Shown here piece after piece: positions 34,753 through 43,661 of a stretch of 64,000 nt of DNA. The DNA is from AC-56 sp963798705. GTDB taxonomy: Bacteria > Actinomycetota > Thermoleophilia > Solirubrobacterales > 70-9. The DNA lies in assembly GCA_963798705.1 (NCBI GenBank), contig CAWCTW010000005.1, positions 1,674,001 to 1,738,000 on the forward strand, in the 5' to 3' direction. Position 1 is the first letter of the stretch; the number at the start of each line of letters is the position of its first letter. Below the pieces are notes generated by a model, which saw only the letters and a program-made list of their open reading frames with translations, searched no databases and had not been told where the DNA came from. Both the position numbers and the translations under genes were made by a program.

Positions 34753-36330
34753 ATGGACGGGCTGATGATGGACCGCCCGCTCCTCGTCAAGCAGATCGCC
34801 GAGCGGGCGGAGGCCGTCTTCGGACAGCGCGAGGTGGTCGCCGCCACGCAGGAGGGCGTCGAGCGCTCGACCTACGCGCAGGTTGTCGAGCGGGCACGGC
34901 GTCTGGCGAGCTCGCTCTCGGCGCTGGGCGTCGAGCCGGGCGATCGGGTCGCGACCTTCGCCTGGAACTCGCTGCGCCACCTGGAGCTCTATCTCGCGGT
35001 TCCCTCCATGGGGGCCGTTCTCCACACGCTCAACGTCCGGCTGTTCGAGGACGACCTGCGCTACATCACCACCCACGCGGACGACCGCCTCGTGTTCCTC
35101 GACTCCTCGCTGGCCGCGTCGATGCCCGGCTTCGAGGCGACCGAGCGCGAGGTCCTGATGCCGGACGGCCCCGGCCGGCGCGACGGCGCGCTGGACTACG
35201 AGGAGCTGATCGCCGGCGGCGATCCGTCCTTCGAGTTCCCGGACTTCGACGAGAACACGGCGGCCGCCATGTGCTACACGAGCGGAACCACCGGCCGGCC
35301 GAAGGGAGTCCTGTACTCCCACCGCTCGATCGTCCTGCACACCCTGGGCGCCGGCCTGCCGGACTCGATGGGTCTCCGGGAGGCGGACTCCGCGATGCCG
35401 GTGGTGCCGATGTTCCACGCCATGGCGTGGGGCATCCCGTACATCTCGGCCATGGTCGGCGCGCGGCTGGTGCTGCCGGGGCCGGACCTGTCGCCGGGCG
35501 GGCTGGCCGGCCTGATCGCCGGCGAGAGCGTCACCTGGACGGCCGGGGTGCCGACGATCTGGAACGGGCTCCTGGAGCTCGACCCTTCGCCCGACCTGAG
35601 CAGCCTGCGGGAGCTGAAGGCGGGCGGCTCCGCCGTGCCGGAGGCTCTGATCCGCGGCTTCGACGAGCGCTTCGGCGTCCCCCTCGTCCAGGGCTGGGGG
35701 ATGACCGAGACGAGCCCCCTGGCGGCGACCTCGCGCCTGCCCGGCGACGTCGAGCTCTCCGAAGACGAGGCGTATGCCCTGCGCGCAGCCCAGGGCCGGG
35801 TGCTCCCGCTGGTCGACTTCCGCATCGACACCGAGCGCGGCGGCGAGCTACAGGTCCGGGGACCGTGGATCGCGCGCGCCTACTACGAGGATCCGAGCGG
35901 CGCGGACAAGTTCACCGACGACGGCTGGCTGCGCACCGGCGACGTGGCCGAGCTGGACCGTGAGGCGTACATCAGGCTCGTCGACCGGACCAAGGACCTG
36001 GTCAAGTCGGGCGGCGAGTGGATCTCCTCGGTCGAGCTGGAGAACCAGGTGATGGCCCATCCGGAGGTGGTCGAGGCGGCCGTGATCGCGGTGCCGGACG
36101 AGCGCTGGGGCGAGCGGCCCTGCGCCTGCGTCGTCCGCCGCCCCGGCGGCGATCTCGATGCCGACGGGCTTCGCGAGCACCTCTCGGCTCGGGTCGCGAA
36201 GTGGTGGATCCCGGAGCGAATCGAGTTCGTCGATGAGGTTCCCAAGACCTCGGTGGGCAAGTTCGACAAGAAGGTCCTGCGAGCCCGCTTCGCGGAGGCC
36301 GACGCACCCGTCACCGCGAAACCAACCTAG
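34753..36330 (+). CDS. long-/medium-chain acyl-CoA ligase (AMP-forming)
   Basis: 525 residues, ANL superfamily. P-loop-like YTSGTTGRPKGVLYSH, VVPMFHAMAWGIPY, LVQGWGMTETSPLAA (A5), DDGWLRTGDVAELD and VDRTKDLVKSGGEWISS (A8 hinge), and the catalytic Lys near the end in KTSVGKFDKKVLR (A10). It activates a fatty or aryl acid to the acyl-CoA via an acyl-AMP. The length and the VKSGGEWISSVELE wording match the FadD-like medium/long chain group. A GGGAGG element precedes ATG 34753 by about 12 bp. Confidence 0.94.
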   Translation: MDGLMMDRPLLVKQIAERAEAVFGQREVVAATQEGVERSTYAQVVERARRLASSLSALGVEPGDRVATFAWNSLRHLELYLAVPSMGAVLHTLNVRLFEDDLRYITTHADDRLVFLDSSLAASMPGFEATEREVLMPDGPGRRDGALDYEELIAGGDPSFEFPDFDENTAAAMCYTSGTTGRPKGVLYSHRSIVLHTLGAGLPDSMGLREADSAMPVVPMFHAMAWGIPYISAMVGARLVLPGPDLSPGGLAGLIAGESVTWTAGVPTIWNGLLELDPSPDLSSLRELKAGGSAVPEALIRGFDERFGVPLVQGWGMTETSPLAATSRLPGDVELSEDEAYALRAAQGRVLPLVDFRIDTERGGELQVRGPWIARAYYEDPSGADKFTDDGWLRTGDVAELDREAYIRLVDRTKDLVKSGGEWISSVELENQVMAHPEVVEAAVIAVPDERWGERPCACVVRRPGGDLDADGLREHLSARVAKWWIPERIEFVDEVPKTSVGKFDKKVLRARFAEADAPVTAKPT

Positions 36331-36370
36331 CGGGACCGGGCAGTCCAAGCGGAGCTACGCTGGAGTCAAT

Positions 36371-36514
36371 GAACGGCAGCAGCCAGTTTCGGGGCTAAGG
36401 CCCCTCACCCACGCAAACACCAACGGCACATAGCCAGTTTCGGGGCTAAGGCCCCTCACCCACGCAAACACCAACGGCACATAGCCAGTTTCGGGGCTAA
36501 GGCCCCTCACCCAC
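36371..36514 (+). repeat. 51-bp tandem repeat with internal hairpin, about 2.7 copies
   Basis: The unit AGCCAGTTTCGGGGCTAAGG, continuing with CCCCTCACCCAC and a spacer, starts at 36381, 36432 and 36483, exactly 51 bp apart; the third copy is cut at 36514. The first two full units are identical. Each copy holds the short hairpin GGGGC-TAAG-GCCCC. The array fills the gap between the acyl-CoA ligase stop and the ParB-like gene start at 36519. A related copy is found at 60128-60170. Confidence 0.85.
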
Positions 36515-36518
36515 ATAT

Positions 36519-37412
36519 ATGCCTGATACCGGCTTCCCGACGCAGGACGCGCAGAGCGACTTCAGCCGCGCCCGCCGGCGCCAGGCGCTGTCGCGACTGG
36601 CCCGCAGGTTGCGCCGCGAGCCGGACGACGTCAACGTCATCCTCCCCTTCGACGAGGTGGTCGAGGCGCTCGGCTGGCGGAGCGAGAGACGGCTCGGGCT
36701 CAAGGTCATCCCGCTCGACTCGATCGTGGGGACCGTCGACCGCTCGCGGGACTTCGATCGCCGCTTCCGCCCGACGTCGCGGCGCGTGCGCCGACGCTGG
36801 GAGGGGATCGCCGCGGCGGTCCGCCGCGGCCAGCCGATGCCGCCGATCGACGTCTACCGGATCGGCGACCTGCACTTCGTGCGCGACGGCCACCACCGAG
36901 TCTCGGTCGCGAGGGCCATGGGCCTGGACACGATCGACGCCTACGTCGCCGAGGTCGTCACCGCCGTCGGAGCCGAGGAGCGCACCCGGCTTCGCGACCT
37001 GGCACTGAAGAGCCACGAGCGCCTCTTCTTCGAGCGCGTGCCGCTCCCGCGGGAGCACCGGTCGCGGATCCAGCTGCGGGACGAGTGGCGCTTTGCGGAG
37101 CTGGCCGAGAGCGTGGAGGCGTGGGGCTTTCGCGCCATGCAGGAGCTGGGCGAGTTCATGACCCGCGAGGCGGTCGCCGAGGGCTGGTTTCGCGACGAGT
37201 ACGGGCCGGTCGTCGAGACGCTGCGCGAGGCCGACCTCATCGGCCCGGGAACGGAAACCGAGGCATACATGCGGGTGGCGGGCCTGCGCTACCTGCTGCT
37301 GCGAACGCACGAGTGGGGCGACGACGTGGTCGAGCGGCTTCGCGAGGCGCTGCGGCGTCCCTCGGGGGACGAGGACACGATGGTCCATCGCCTCCGCAAG
37401 GAGCTGCGGTAG
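36519..37412 (+). CDS. ParB/sulfiredoxin-fold domain protein
   Basis: 297 residues. The recognisable part is GQPMPPIDVYRIGDLHFVRD, then GHHRVSVARAMG: the ParB/Srx nucleotide-binding pocket (G-x-H-R) near residue 125. It is followed by an amphipathic C-terminal half with EWRFAELAESVEAWGFRAMQ. No centromere-binding HTH is obvious, so it is unlikely to be the chromosome-partitioning ParB. Such orphan ParB-like proteins may act as CTPases or nucleases. It starts 4 bp after the tandem repeat. Confidence 0.8.
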   Translation: MPDTGFPTQDAQSDFSRARRRQALSRLARRLRREPDDVNVILPFDEVVEALGWRSERRLGLKVIPLDSIVGTVDRSRDFDRRFRPTSRRVRRRWEGIAAAVRRGQPMPPIDVYRIGDLHFVRDGHHRVSVARAMGLDTIDAYVAEVVTAVGAEERTRLRDLALKSHERLFFERVPLPREHRSRIQLRDEWRFAELAESVEAWGFRAMQELGEFMTREAVAEGWFRDEYGPVVETLREADLIGPGTETEAYMRVAGLRYLLLRTHEWGDDVVERLREALRRPSGDEDTMVHRLRKELR

Positions 37413-37454
37413 GCGTTCGCGCGACAACCACGAAATGGCTCATCCTGCGGCGCC

Positions 37455-37531
37455 ACTTCGGGGTTGACGGTCCATATCGCGGTCAACCTCGAACCGGGCT
37501 CGAGTCGGGGCGGCGACTTCGCGGTTGACGG
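37455..37531. terminator. hairpin and direct repeat between convergent genes
   Basis: Arms TTCGGGGTTGAC (37457-37468) and GTCAACCTCGAA (37482-37493) form a 12-bp stem with one mismatch and a 13-nt loop. A 16-bp element ACTTCGGGGTTGACGG at 37455 recurs with one change at 37516. The position between converging stops suits a bidirectional terminator. Confidence 0.5.
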
Positions 37532-37561
37532 CCCGCCCGCCCCCGGTTCTCGAAGCCGCGG

Positions 37562-38743
37562 CTACGAATGCGCCAGGTTGTGGCCGCTCTCGAGGTCGAA
37601 GAAGTGAAGCTTGGAGGAGTCGAGCCACAGCTCCGCCTCGCTGCCCTTGCTGACCTTGCTGGCAGACTCGAGGCGGGCGACGACCTGTCCCTCCGTCGCG
37701 CCGGGAACCTCAGCGGTGCCGGCGTCCTCGGCGAGCTCGCGGAGCTCCTCGGATTCGATCTCGGACTCCTCGATCTGGAAATAGGCGTACTTCTCGGCGC
37801 CCAGCGACTCGACCAGGTCGATCGTCGTCTTGAAGGTGGTGCCGCGGTCGCGGACGTCGTCGGAGACCATCGATGCGTCCTCGAAGCTCTCCGGCCGGAC
37901 GCCGGCGATGACGGCCTGGCCCGACTGCGCTCGGGAGGCGCGCTCTCGCGCCTCCCGAGTGAGACGAACGTCGCCCATCGGCAGGTGCGCGCTCTCGCCG
38001 TCGAGCTTGGCCGGCATGAAGTTCATCGACGGTGAGCCGATGAACCCCGCGACGAAGAGGTTCTTGGGGTCGTCGTAGAGCTCCGCCGGGGATCCCACCT
38101 GCTGCAACACGCCGCTTCGCATCACGGCGACCCGGTCGCCGAGGGTCATCGCCTCGGTCTGGTCGTGGGTGACGTAGACGGTCGTGGTGCCGAGTCGCGA
38201 CTGGATCCGCGAGACCTCGGTACGCATCTGGACGCGGAGCTTCGCGTCGAGGTTGGAGAGCGGCTCGTCCATCAGGAAGGCCTTCGGGTCGCGCACGATC
38301 GCGCGGCCCATGGCGACACGCTGGCGCTGGCCGCCGGAGAGGTTGGCGGGCCTGCGGTCCAGGTGCTGGGTCAGGTCGAGGATCTTGGCCGCCTCCTGCA
38401 CCTTCTCGTCGGTCTCCTCCTTCGGGGCTCCCGCGAGCTTGAGCGGGAAGGCCATGTTCTCCCTGACGGTCATGTGGGGATAGAGGGCGTAGTTCTGGAA
38501 CACCATCGCGATATCGCGATCCTTTGGGGCGATCTGGTTCACCACCTGGTCGCCGATCCGCAGCTCGCCCTCGGTGATGTCCTCGAGGCCGGCGATCATC
38601 CGCAGCGCCGTCGACTTCCCGCAGCCCGACGGGCCGACGAGGATCATGAACTCCCCGTCCTGGACGTCGAGGTCCATGTCCCGCACGGCCTCATAGCCAT
38701 CGGGAAACCGCTTGGTGACGTTGTCGAGGACGATCTCGGACAT
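37562..38743 (-). CDS. ugpC: sugar ABC transporter ATP-binding protein (UgpC/MsmK/SugC-type)
   Basis: 393 residues. Walker A GPSGCGKST, Q-loop MVFQNYALYPHMTV, signature NLSGGQRQRV, Walker B AFLMDEPLSNLDAKLR and H-loop YVTHDQTEAMTLGDR. A C-terminal TOBE/OB region follows (FVAGFIGSPSMNFMPAKLDG and IAGVRPESF), with an acidic insert (EESEIESEELRELAEDAG) not usual in the family. It energises the importer whose permeases lie just upstream. ATG 38743 sits 15 bp after the permease stop, and no other carbohydrate ABC ATPase is near, so it could also serve other importers as MsmK does. Confidence 0.95.
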   Translation of the reverse strand: MSEIVLDNVTKRFPDGYEAVRDMDLDVQDGEFMILVGPSGCGKSTALRMIAGLEDITEGELRIGDQVVNQIAPKDRDIAMVFQNYALYPHMTVRENMAFPLKLAGAPKEETDEKVQEAAKILDLTQHLDRRPANLSGGQRQRVAMGRAIVRDPKAFLMDEPLSNLDAKLRVQMRTEVSRIQSRLGTTTVYVTHDQTEAMTLGDRVAVMRSGVLQQVGSPAELYDDPKNLFVAGFIGSPSMNFMPAKLDGESAHLPMGDVRLTREARERASRAQSGQAVIAGVRPESFEDASMVSDDVRDRGTTFKTTIDLVESLGAEKYAYFQIEESEIESEELRELAEDAGTAEVPGATEGQVVARLESASKVSKGSEAELWLDSSKLHFFDLESGHNLAHS

Positions 38744-38757
38744 AGGCTCTCCCCTCT

Positions 38758-39606
38758 CTATCCCTTCACCGCGCCCGCGGTCAGTCCGGCCACGATGCGG
38801 CGCTGGAAGAACAACACGAAGATGATGATGGGCACGGTCACGATGACCGCTGCTGCGGCGATGTTTCCGGTCGGCTGGGTGAACTGTGACTCGCCGGTGA
38901 AGAACGCCAGCGCCGCCGGAACGGTGCGGGCGTTGTTGGACGACGTCAGCGTGATCGCGAACAGGAAGTCGTTCCAGGCGAAGATGAAGACGAGGATGGC
39001 GGCGGTGAATGTGCCCGGCGCCGCCAGCGGCAGAATCACCTTGCGGAACGCCTGGAACGGCGTCGCCCCGTCCACCTGCGCCGCCTGTTCGAGGTCCCAC
39101 GGGATCTCGCGGTAGAAGGCCACGAGCGTGTAGATCGCGAGCGGCAGCGAGAACGTCAGGTAGGGGATGATCAGCCCGGGGTACGTGTCGTAGAGCCCGA
39201 TCGAGCGCCACATGTCGAACAGCGGGCCGATCGTGGAGATCGCGGGGAACATCGCGATGGCGAGCGCGCCGCCCAGGATCAGGCTCTTCCCGGGAAAGTT
39301 GAGCCGCGCGATGGCGTAGGCCGCAAACGCGGCGAGGACGATCGCGATCACGGTGGCGATCAAGGCGATCGCGATCGAGTTGACCAGGGGATGTATGAAC
39401 GGGCTGTTGTCGAATCCGCCCTCGAACAGGACCTTGTAGTTCTTGAGCGTCCACTCGCCTCCCGCGGGCAGGAAGCGCCCGTCGCCAACCGTCTTCGGCG
39501 TCTTCAGCGAGAGCGAGAGGATCCACACCACCGGCAACAGGGCGAAGATCAGGACGAGGATCATCCCGAGGCTCCACGTCGTGTATTCCCTCGTGCCGCG
39601 TCTCAT
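38758..39606 (-). CDS. sugar ABC transporter permease (MalG-type)
   Basis: 282 residues with six predicted helices. The cytoplasmic EAA loop reads AAQVDGATPFQAFRKVILPL, which docks with the ATPase. LSLKTPKTVGDGRFLPAGGE near the N-terminus and FQRRIVAGLTAGAVKG at the end are typical of the MalG group. It starts directly after the MalF-type stop (TAG then ATG), so translation is coupled. Together the two permeases form the import channel. Confidence 0.94.
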   Translation of the reverse strand: MRRGTREYTTWSLGMILVLIFALLPVVWILSLSLKTPKTVGDGRFLPAGGEWTLKNYKVLFEGGFDNSPFIHPLVNSIAIALIATVIAIVLAAFAAYAIARLNFPGKSLILGGALAIAMFPAISTIGPLFDMWRSIGLYDTYPGLIIPYLTFSLPLAIYTLVAFYREIPWDLEQAAQVDGATPFQAFRKVILPLAAPGTFTAAILVFIFAWNDFLFAITLTSSNNARTVPAALAFFTGESQFTQPTGNIAAAAVIVTVPIIIFVLFFQRRIVAGLTAGAVKG

Positions 39607-40536
39607 CTACGTTCCCGGCCTTCCCTCGGCCATGCGGACACCGAGCAGTCGCACGAACGTAAACGCGATGAGGAGCACCGCGATGAAGATCAACACCGAG
39701 ACCGCGGAGCCGAGCCCCAGGTTGGTGCGCGAGATGATCTGGTTGTAGCCCAGGATCGACACCGACTCGGTGTTCTGAGCGCCCCGGGTCATGATGAAGA
39801 TGCTGTCGAAGATCCGGAAGGCGTCGAGGGTGCGGAACAGCAGGGCGACGAGGATCGCCGGCTTCATCAGCGGCAGAGTGATCCGGAAGAACCGCTGCAC
39901 GGCGTTCGCCCCGTCGACCTTCGCCGCCTCGTACAGACCGTCGTCGATCGTCGTGAGCCCGGCTAACAGCAGGAGCGCCATGAAGGGCGTCGTCTTCCAG
40001 ACCTCCGCGGCGATGATCACCGCGATCGCGGTCCATCGATCGCCGAACCAGGCCTGATCCTCGGCGACGAACGGCAGGTGGTTCACGAATCCGCTGCTCG
40101 GGTCGAACGCGAAGAACCACGCGAACGCCGCCACGACGGTGACGATGCCATAGGGGATCAGGACCGAGGTGCGCACCAGGCCCCGGCCGAAGATCGCCCG
40201 GTGCATCACCAACGCAAGCGCCATCCCGAGGGCCAGCTCGATCGCGACGGACACGACGGTGATGAACACGGTGTTGAGCACGTCCGTCCACCACAGGGAC
40301 GAGGTCAGGACGGCCTTGTAGTTGTTGAGCCCGACCCAGCCGCCCTCGTCCGGGAACCGCAGGTCGATGTGCTGCACCGAGAGGACGACCGCGTAGCCGA
40401 TCGGGTAGGCGGTGACGAGCAGCATCGCGATCACGGCCGGGGCGCACAGCATCCAGCCGAGCCGGCGCTCCTCGCGGCTGCGCTCCGTCGCGCCGCCGCG
40501 TCTACCGAGCCGCAGGCGCCCACCGAGCGCGCTCAA
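39607..40536 (-). CDS. sugar ABC transporter permease (MalF-type)
   Basis: 309 residues, six helices. The first begins at LGWMLCAPAVIAMLLVTAYP, the common MalF/UgpA entry. The EAA loop is AAKVDGANAVQRFFRITLPL, and RTLDAFRIFDSIFIMTRGAQ marks the conserved substrate-channel region. The start ATG overlaps the binding-protein stop (ATGA). The set binding protein, MalF, MalG, ATPase is a full importer of the trehalose/maltose/glycerol-phosphate family. Confidence 0.94.
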   Translation of the reverse strand: MSALGGRLRLGRRGGATERSREERRLGWMLCAPAVIAMLLVTAYPIGYAVVLSVQHIDLRFPDEGGWVGLNNYKAVLTSSLWWTDVLNTVFITVVSVAIELALGMALALVMHRAIFGRGLVRTSVLIPYGIVTVVAAFAWFFAFDPSSGFVNHLPFVAEDQAWFGDRWTAIAVIIAAEVWKTTPFMALLLLAGLTTIDDGLYEAAKVDGANAVQRFFRITLPLMKPAILVALLFRTLDAFRIFDSIFIMTRGAQNTESVSILGYNQIISRTNLGLGSAVSVLIFIAVLLIAFTFVRLLGVRMAEGRPGT

Positions 40537-41879
40537 AACAGTCCCTTCCCGTTCACGGCGTCCTCGAGCCTGGACTTCAGGTCGTCGTAGAGCGGGGTCG
40601 CGTCGGACGGGTCGATCTTGTCGGGTGGCTGCAGGGTGTCCTGAATCGCCAGGCTCACGTCCTGGTAGGCGGGGGTGAGGGGCCGGGGGCCGGCGGCGTC
40701 GATCGACTTCTTGACGAGCTGCGCGAAGCCGGGGTACGCCTTGGTGACGACCTTGTCCGTGTAGAGGCTCTGGCGACTCGGAGGCAGACCGTCGAGCTCG
40801 GTGGCGGTCAACTCGCTCTTGTCGCCGTTTATGCAGGCCGCCGCGTCGAACGCCAGGTCCGAATGCGTCGAGTAGGCCCCGACGCCGATGTTGAAACCCC
40901 CAAGCGGAGGCTTGCTCGGCTTGTCCGCGACCACGCGCGGGTACCGGGCGAAGCCCATGTTGTTGAACACCTTCTTCGGGGCGTTCGCCTGGGCGCTCGC
41001 GTAGGCGAAGGTGTAGTTCAGCATGAACGCCGAGTCGCCGGACTCAAAGCCAAGGCGCGCGGTGTCCTCATCGGACGTCGAGATGTTGGGGGCAGCGGCC
41101 GGAGAGTGCGCCAGGCGGCCCATGACGGTGATGGCGTCCTCCGCGGGCTTCTCCGGCAACGAAACCGTCGTCGGTCCCGAGAGAATGCTCCCGCCGGCGG
41201 ATTCGATCAGGGCGTTGAACCAGACGGTGAAGCCCTCGTACTTGTTCGCCTGGAGCTGGATGTAGTGCGGCTTCTTCTGGGACGCGAGGCGTTTCGCCTC
41301 GCCGATCATCTGGTCCCAGGTGGTCGGCGGCTTCGAGGCGAGGTCCTTGCGGTACCAGAGAAGCTGCGTGTTCGAGTTGAAGGGCGCGCCGTAGACCTTG
41401 CCATCGAACGACGCCGTGTCGACGACGCTCGGGAAGACGCCCTTGGTCACCTCCTTGGCCTCCTGCTTCGGGAAGGGCGAGATCCAGCCCGCGTTTGCGA
41501 ACTCCCCCGTCCAGATGACGTCCATGCCGATCAGGTCGACGGTCGAGTCCTTCGCGGCGAGTCGCCTGACGAGCTGCTCACGCTGCTGGCTGGCGTCCGT
41601 GGGCAGGAGGTTGACGTCGATCCGGTAGCGCCCGTTCGACGCGGCGCTGCACTGGTGGGCCACCTTCTGGATGCTTCCACCGGGCTGGGTCGCGACGAAC
41701 CAGTTGAGGGTCACGGGACCACCGCCTCCGGAGCCACCGCACCCGGCGACCCCGATGGCCAAGCACGCGATCGCGGCGAAACCAGCCGGCCGTAGCCTGA
41801 ACCGCGAGATTTCGATCTCTCCTCCTCCTGAGGCTCGACTGGCCGACTCATACCCTGTCAGATCGCTTGCAAACACCAC
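40533..41879 (-). CDS. sugar-binding lipoprotein of the ABC importer
   Basis: About 448 residues. A lipobox occurs in RPAGFAAIACLAIGVAGCGG, so the protein should be a lipid-anchored solute-binding protein. VTLNWFVATQPGG, YRIDVNLLPTDASQQREQLV, KVYGAPFNSNTQLLWYRKDL and GDSAFMLNYTFAYA are typical SBP_bac_1 (LpqY/ThuE-like) elements, pointing to a disaccharide such as trehalose or maltose. The start is unclear: GTG 41879 would leave 48 residues before the lipidated Cys and overlaps the divergent gene, while a strong AGGAGGAGGAGA site nearer the signal peptide (about 41815-41830) is followed by no ATG, GTG or TTG. Confidence 0.85.
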   Translation of the reverse strand: MVFASDLTGYESASRASGGGEIEISRFRLRPAGFAAIACLAIGVAGCGGSGGGGPVTLNWFVATQPGGSIQKVAHQCSAASNGRYRIDVNLLPTDASQQREQLVRRLAAKDSTVDLIGMDVIWTGEFANAGWISPFPKQEAKEVTKGVFPSVVDTASFDGKVYGAPFNSNTQLLWYRKDLASKPPTTWDQMIGEAKRLASQKKPHYIQLQANKYEGFTVWFNALIESAGGSILSGPTTVSLPEKPAEDAITVMGRLAHSPAAAPNISTSDEDTARLGFESGDSAFMLNYTFAYASAQANAPKKVFNNMGFARYPRVVADKPSKPPLGGFNIGVGAYSTHSDLAFDAAACINGDKSELTATELDGLPPSRQSLYTDKVVTKAYPGFAQLVKKSIDAAGPRPLTPAYQDVSLAIQDTLQPPDKIDPSDATPLYDDLKSRLEDAVNGKGLF

Positions 41880-42631
41880 CGGAACCCGCCGCCGAATCCG
41901 CCTACCTGGGGGAGGCCTGCCAGAGGCTGCGGGGCGCCCTGGCCGACGCACTGGTCGGCGTCTACGCCGGCGGGTCGTGGGCGCTCGGGGACTATGCGCC
42001 AGGACGGAGCGATCTCGACCTCGCGGCCGTCGTGCGCAGCCCACTGAGGCCCGAGCAGCGGGACGCGGTGACGGCCCGCCTGCGCCACGCATCGCTGCCG
42101 TGCCCGGCCCGGCGCCTCGAGCTCGTCGTCTACCTGCTGGCCACCGCGCGGTCGGGCTCCGCGAGCGCGGACTTCGAGCTCAACCTGAACACGGGCGAGA
42201 GGCTGCCCCTCTCGGTGCAGTCGAGAGACGCGCGGGAAGAGGTGAGCCCGCACTGGTTCCCCATCGACCGGAGCGTCCTCTCGCAGGCCGGGATCGCGCT
42301 CTCGGGGCCTCCGGCCTCGGAGGTCTTCGCCCCCATCACCCCGGCCGCATTGATCCCCGTCGTGGCGAATTCGGTGCGCTGGCATCGGGTGCATGGCGCC
42401 GCGTCCGGCGATGCGGTCCTCAATGCCTGCCGTGGCCTGCGCTTCGCGGACGAAGAGCGCTGGTCGTCCAAGCCCGCCGCCGGCCGCTGGGCCGCCCAGC
42501 GGAGGCTGGTTCCGACCGAATTGGTGACGCGAGCGCTCCGGGCTCGCACCGACGGAGGCGCGCTGGCCGCCGCGGAGGTCGGGACCTTCCTCAGCTCGGT
42601 AGAGCGCCGCCTGCGGACGAGCGTGCTCTAG
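41867..42631 (+). CDS. AadA-like nucleotidyltransferase domain protein
   Basis: 254 residues. The MNT fold motif is VGVYAGGSWALGDYAPGRSD with LDLAAVV (G-G-S...S-D-x-D), the metal-binding core of aminoglycoside adenylyltransferases. A second Asp/Glu comes from RRLELVVYLL. The C-terminal helical part (VANSVRWHRVHGAASGDAVL and later CRGLRFADEERWSSKPAAG) corresponds to the AadA-C/DUF4111 domain. Substrate unknown; antibiotic modification is possible but not shown. The TTG start at 41867 overlaps the 5' end of the divergent binding-protein gene. Confidence 0.85.
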   Translation: MQTPPEPAAESAYLGEACQRLRGALADALVGVYAGGSWALGDYAPGRSDLDLAAVVRSPLRPEQRDAVTARLRHASLPCPARRLELVVYLLATARSGSASADFELNLNTGERLPLSVQSRDAREEVSPHWFPIDRSVLSQAGIALSGPPASEVFAPITPAALIPVVANSVRWHRVHGAASGDAVLNACRGLRFADEERWSSKPAAGRWAAQRRLVPTELVTRALRARTDGGALAAAEVGTFLSSVERRLRTSVL

Positions 42632-43614
42632 ACCCGAACGGACTTGAGGGCCGGCAGCACCTGCCGGCCGTAGACCTCGATCGCTCCGTACGGGTCGGCG
42701 CCGGAGACGTTCATTAGTGCCATCGTCGTGCCGCCGAGCCTCTCCGCCTCGCGAACTCGATCGGCATGCACCTCGGGGTCGGAGGAGATCACCAGCGCCT
42801 CCCTGAGCTCGTCGTCGCTCACCTGCTGGGCCGCGTGCTCGTACATAGCCGTCGGGTCGTGCCAGTCGTCGGTGTAGAACTCGTCGGGCTGCGCCCCCTT
42901 CCAGACCCGCGCCCCATCGAGCGCCGCGTCGTCGTCCTCGGCCCAGGAGAACTGAACCTGGAGGATCACCTCGCCCGGCTCCTTTCCCCCGTCCTCACAG
43001 GCGGAGCGGTAGGCATCGATTACGCCAGGCGCGGTGTCGGGGTCGGCCAGGGTCCACAGCCCGTCCCCGTGGCGAGCCGCGACACCGGCGGCGTCGGGGC
43101 CGAACGCCGAAACGTAGATCGGCGGGCGGCGGGCGGCGTTCGTATGCAGGTAGGCGCCGTCGGCCTCGAAGAATCTCCCCTCACGGGTCAAGCGCTCGCC
43201 GGCGAGCAGGTCGTTGATGATCTCCAGCGCCTCCTCCATCCGATCCACCTGGTCGGCCACGGACGGCCACTCGGCGCCGAGCGGCGACTCGTTCAGCGAC
43301 TCGCCCGAGCCAAGGCCCAGATACGGCCGGCCGGGGAACAGCCGCTCGAGCGTCGCCCAGGCCTGGGCGATCAGGATGGGGTGGTAGCGCGGCCCGGCAG
43401 GCGTGACGGCCGTGCCGATCGCGACGTCGGCGGTCGCCTGGCCGACCGCGCCGAGCCACGCCCAGGCCTGGCCCGACTCGCCGGGCTCCCACCACGGCTG
43501 CAGGTGATCGCTGCAGGCGATGCCGTCGAAGCCGGCGTCGGCCGCCCCGACGGCCTGGCGCAACAGGGCTTCGGGCGGGAACTGCTCGTGGGCGGCGCCG
43601 TAGAAGTAACGCAT
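42628..43614 (-). CDS. LLM-class F420-dependent oxidoreductase (FGD-like)
   Basis: 328 residues from ATG 43614. Bacterial luciferase-like TIM barrel with MRYFYGAAHEQFPPEALLRQ, FDGIACSDHLQPWWEPGESG, AIGTAVTPAGPRYHPILIAQ, YLGLGSGESLNESPLGAEWP and PPIYVSAFGPDAAGVAARHG. The SDHLQPW, GSGESLNE and TPxxxRYHP phrases match the F420-dependent glucose-6-phosphate dehydrogenase/hydroxymycolate reductase branch. It implies coenzyme F420 in this organism. It overlaps the divergent-end NTase gene by 4 bp at the stops. Confidence 0.92.
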   Translation of the reverse strand: MRYFYGAAHEQFPPEALLRQAVGAADAGFDGIACSDHLQPWWEPGESGQAWAWLGAVGQATADVAIGTAVTPAGPRYHPILIAQAWATLERLFPGRPYLGLGSGESLNESPLGAEWPSVADQVDRMEEALEIINDLLAGERLTREGRFFEADGAYLHTNAARRPPIYVSAFGPDAAGVAARHGDGLWTLADPDTAPGVIDAYRSACEDGGKEPGEVILQVQFSWAEDDDAALDGARVWKGAQPDEFYTDDWHDPTAMYEHAAQQVSDDELREALVISSDPEVHADRVREAERLGGTTMALMNVSGADPYGAIEVYGRQVLPALKSVRV

Positions 43615-43661
43615 CGTCGCGCGGGTACCCGACGAGGGGCCGCGATAACGCCCGGCGCCGG

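Noticed and set aside
36371..36514. Tandem array considered as a CRISPR
   Set aside because: Units abut with nearly identical spacers and there are only three copies, with no cas genes; it is a simple tandem repeat.
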